This document shows, in pieces, positions 5,479 through 6,570 of a stretch of DNA of 6,570 bases (position 1 is its first letter; each line of letters begins with the position of its first letter). Where the stretch lies: the NCBI GenBank assembly GCA_024641225.1, contig JAHEDN010000147.1, forward strand, positions 1 to 6,570, read 5' to 3'. The DNA is from Burkholderiales bacterium. Its GTDB lineage: Bacteria; Pseudomonadota; Gammaproteobacteria; Burkholderiales; Burkholderiaceae_F. Both the position numbers and the translations under genes were made by a program. Below the pieces are notes generated by a model. It searched no databases. It saw only the letters and a program-made list of their open reading frames with translations, and was not told where the DNA came from.

Positions 5479-6570
5479 CGGACTCCGGCGGTGCCGGCTT
5501 GCCGTACAGGAACGCTCTGCTCATCGGATAGGTCTGCGGCGTGCGCCGCCCCTTGCCGAAAGTGATCTGATACAGGCCGGTGATGCCGTTGCCGGCGCGG
5601 AACATCTCGGCGCAGCCGACCAGATAGGTACGCCAGATGCGGCGGAAGCGCTCATCGAAGCGCGCCGGGTTCAGGCGCCGGATGTCGTCCCAGTGTGCAT
5701 CGAAGCGCTCGGCCCAGGCCTCGAGCGTCAGCACGTAGTGCCGGCGCAGGTTCTCGATGTCGATGATCTCGAGCCCGTGCCTGTCCATCGCGTCGAGCGC
5801 TTCGGTCAGGCTGGGGATCCAGCCGCCAGGGAACACATGGTCGCGGATGAAGAACTCGGTCGGATACTGTCCCACGTGGCCGATGAAGTGCAGCATGCCG
5901 AGGCCGCCCGGCTTCAGGAAGTCGGCGTGCGCCTTGACCACCTCGTCGATCTGGTCGCGGCCGGCGTGCTCGAGCACGCCAATCGAGACCACCTTGTCGT
6001 ACTGGCGGTCGACGTCGCGGAAGTCGGCTTCGCGCACGTCGAGCTGCTCGCCCAGACCGCGCCGGCCGATCTCGTCGCGCAGCCAGTCGACCTGCTCGGT
6101 CGTGGTGTTGAGCCCGCTGACCCGCGCGCCGTAGTGCTTCGCGGCATGGAACATGAAGCCGCCGAAACCGCAGCCGATGTCGATCACCGACTCGCCCGGC
6201 GCGAGCAGCACCTTGCGGCAGACGTGCTCGACCTTGTTGATCTGCGCCTGCTCGACCGTCGCGGTTCCCTCGCTCCAGTAGGCGCAGGTGTACATCATCA
6301 GCTCGCGGTCGAGCCAGTAGCGGTAGAAATCGGCGCCCAGGCCGTAGTGGAAACGCGCGTTGTCCTTGGCACGCTGCCAGTCCTTGTTGTTGCGCCTGAA
6401 CTCATGCCAGCGGTTGCGCAGCCGCACGAGCGGCGCCGGCTGCGAGAAACCGGCCTGCAGGCCGAGCGCGAATAGCGCCGCCAGGTCGCCTTCGATGTCG
6501 ACCTGGCCGTCGAAGTAGCCGTCGAGCAATCCGATGTGGCCGAACAGGACGGCGCGGCGCTGCGCCGCCG
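5468..6570 (-). CDS. Cyclopropane-fatty-acyl-phospholipid synthase family SAM methyltransferase (5' partial)
   Basis: The frame is open to the window edge, so the N-terminus is missing; a TTG at 6529 is not a credible start because GHIG lies in frame just upstream and the sequence reads as family. The enzyme transfers a methyl(ene) group from S-adenosylmethionine to an unsaturated chain of membrane phospholipid. Numbering from 6529, visible features are the membrane/lipid-facing N-domain, FHYGLGADFYRYWLD (60-74), and CAYW with C82 (E. coli C139). The SAM loop is VIDIGCGFGG (115-124), and GVLEHAG contains E187 (E239). MLHFIGH has H214 (H266), FIRDHVFPGGWIPSL follows, and Y265 (Y317) closes the set, so the bicarbonate-binding and catalytic residues of E. 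coli Cfa are all retained. Because a DHCR24-like reductase follows with an 11-base overlap, the product may be a 10-methylene acyl chain (BfaB/TmsB type) rather than a cyclopropane. Family assignment is firm; the product is inferred. Confidence 0.93.
   Translation of the reverse strand, partial: AAQRRAVLFGHIGLLDGYFDGQVDIEGDLAALFALGLQAGFSQPAPLVRLRNRWHEFRRNNKDWQRAKDNARFHYGLGADFYRYWLDRELMMYTCAYWSEGTATVEQAQINKVEHVCRKVLLAPGESVIDIGCGFGGFMFHAAKHYGARVSGLNTTTEQVDWLRDEIGRRGLGEQLDVREADFRDVDRQYDKVVSIGVLEHAGRDQIDEVVKAHADFLKPGGLGMLHFIGHVGQYPTEFFIRDHVFPGGWIPSLTEALDAMDRHGLEIIDIENLRRHYVLTLEAWAERFDAHWDDIRRLNPARFDERFRRIWRTYLVGCAEMFRAGNGITGLYQITFGKGRRTPQTYPMSRAFLYGKPAPPESDGD

Noticed and set aside
4120..5565. 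Long plus-strand open frame (about 480 codons) opposite the FAD oxidoreductase gene
   Set aside because: It is the antisense of a well-recognised gene in GC-rich DNA; its translation is a low-complexity mix of Arg, Ala, Val and His with no family motif.
5468..6529. Methyltransferase gene starting at the TTG at 6529
   Set aside because: The frame continues open to the window edge with family-like residues upstream, and the protein would lack part of its N-domain, so the true start is outside.

Overview
The window is a GC-rich (roughly two-thirds G+C by eye), densely coded bacterial segment. Gene content and family resemblance suggest a Pseudomonadota genome, most likely beta- or gammaproteobacterial: a BCAM0308-family protein, bacterial GlgC, and FNR/ANR-type palindromes. 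No mobile element, tRNA, rRNA or CRISPR array was seen.

Layout. Positions 1-869 (+) hold the last 21 codons of a probable acyl-carrier-protein-like gene, overlapped by 4 bases by a HAD-IIB phosphatase gene. Positions 922-1176 (+) hold the first quarter of a GpsA-type glycerol-3-phosphate dehydrogenase, a truncated remnant. Positions 1249-1743 (+) encode a BCAM0308-family zinc-ribbon protein. It converges on a 105-residue conserved-looking small protein (1785-2102, -). Next on the minus strand is glgC, ADP-glucose pyrophosphorylase (2262-3608). Positions 3751-6570 are a tight minus-strand operon, transcribed from the right edge inward: a cyclopropane-fatty-acid-synthase-family methyltransferase (5' end outside the window), a DHCR24-like FAD oxidoreductase overlapping it by 11 bases, and a small polytopic membrane protein.

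The most notable signal is regulatory. The palindrome TGAC-N4-GTCA occurs exactly four times, always in a non-coding or remnant stretch just upstream of a gene. At three sites (before the BCAM0308 gene, the 105-aa gene and glgC) a -10-like hexamer starts after a 21-bp gap, which is the geometry of a class II FNR/CRP-family activated promoter. The fourth lies before the gpsA remnant, at the same spacing but with a poor -10. This suggests a local regulon of an ANR/FNR/DNR-type regulator, so the central block is probably a low-oxygen or stress island that includes glycogen synthesis.

The second notable system is the methyltransferase / FAD reductase / membrane protein operon. The methyltransferase plus DHCR24-like reductase pair matches the logic of 10-methyl-branched fatty acid synthesis (BfaB/BfaA, TmsB/TmsA of Actinobacteria): methylate a phospholipid-bound unsaturated acyl chain, then reduce the methylene intermediate. 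That product assignment is inference.
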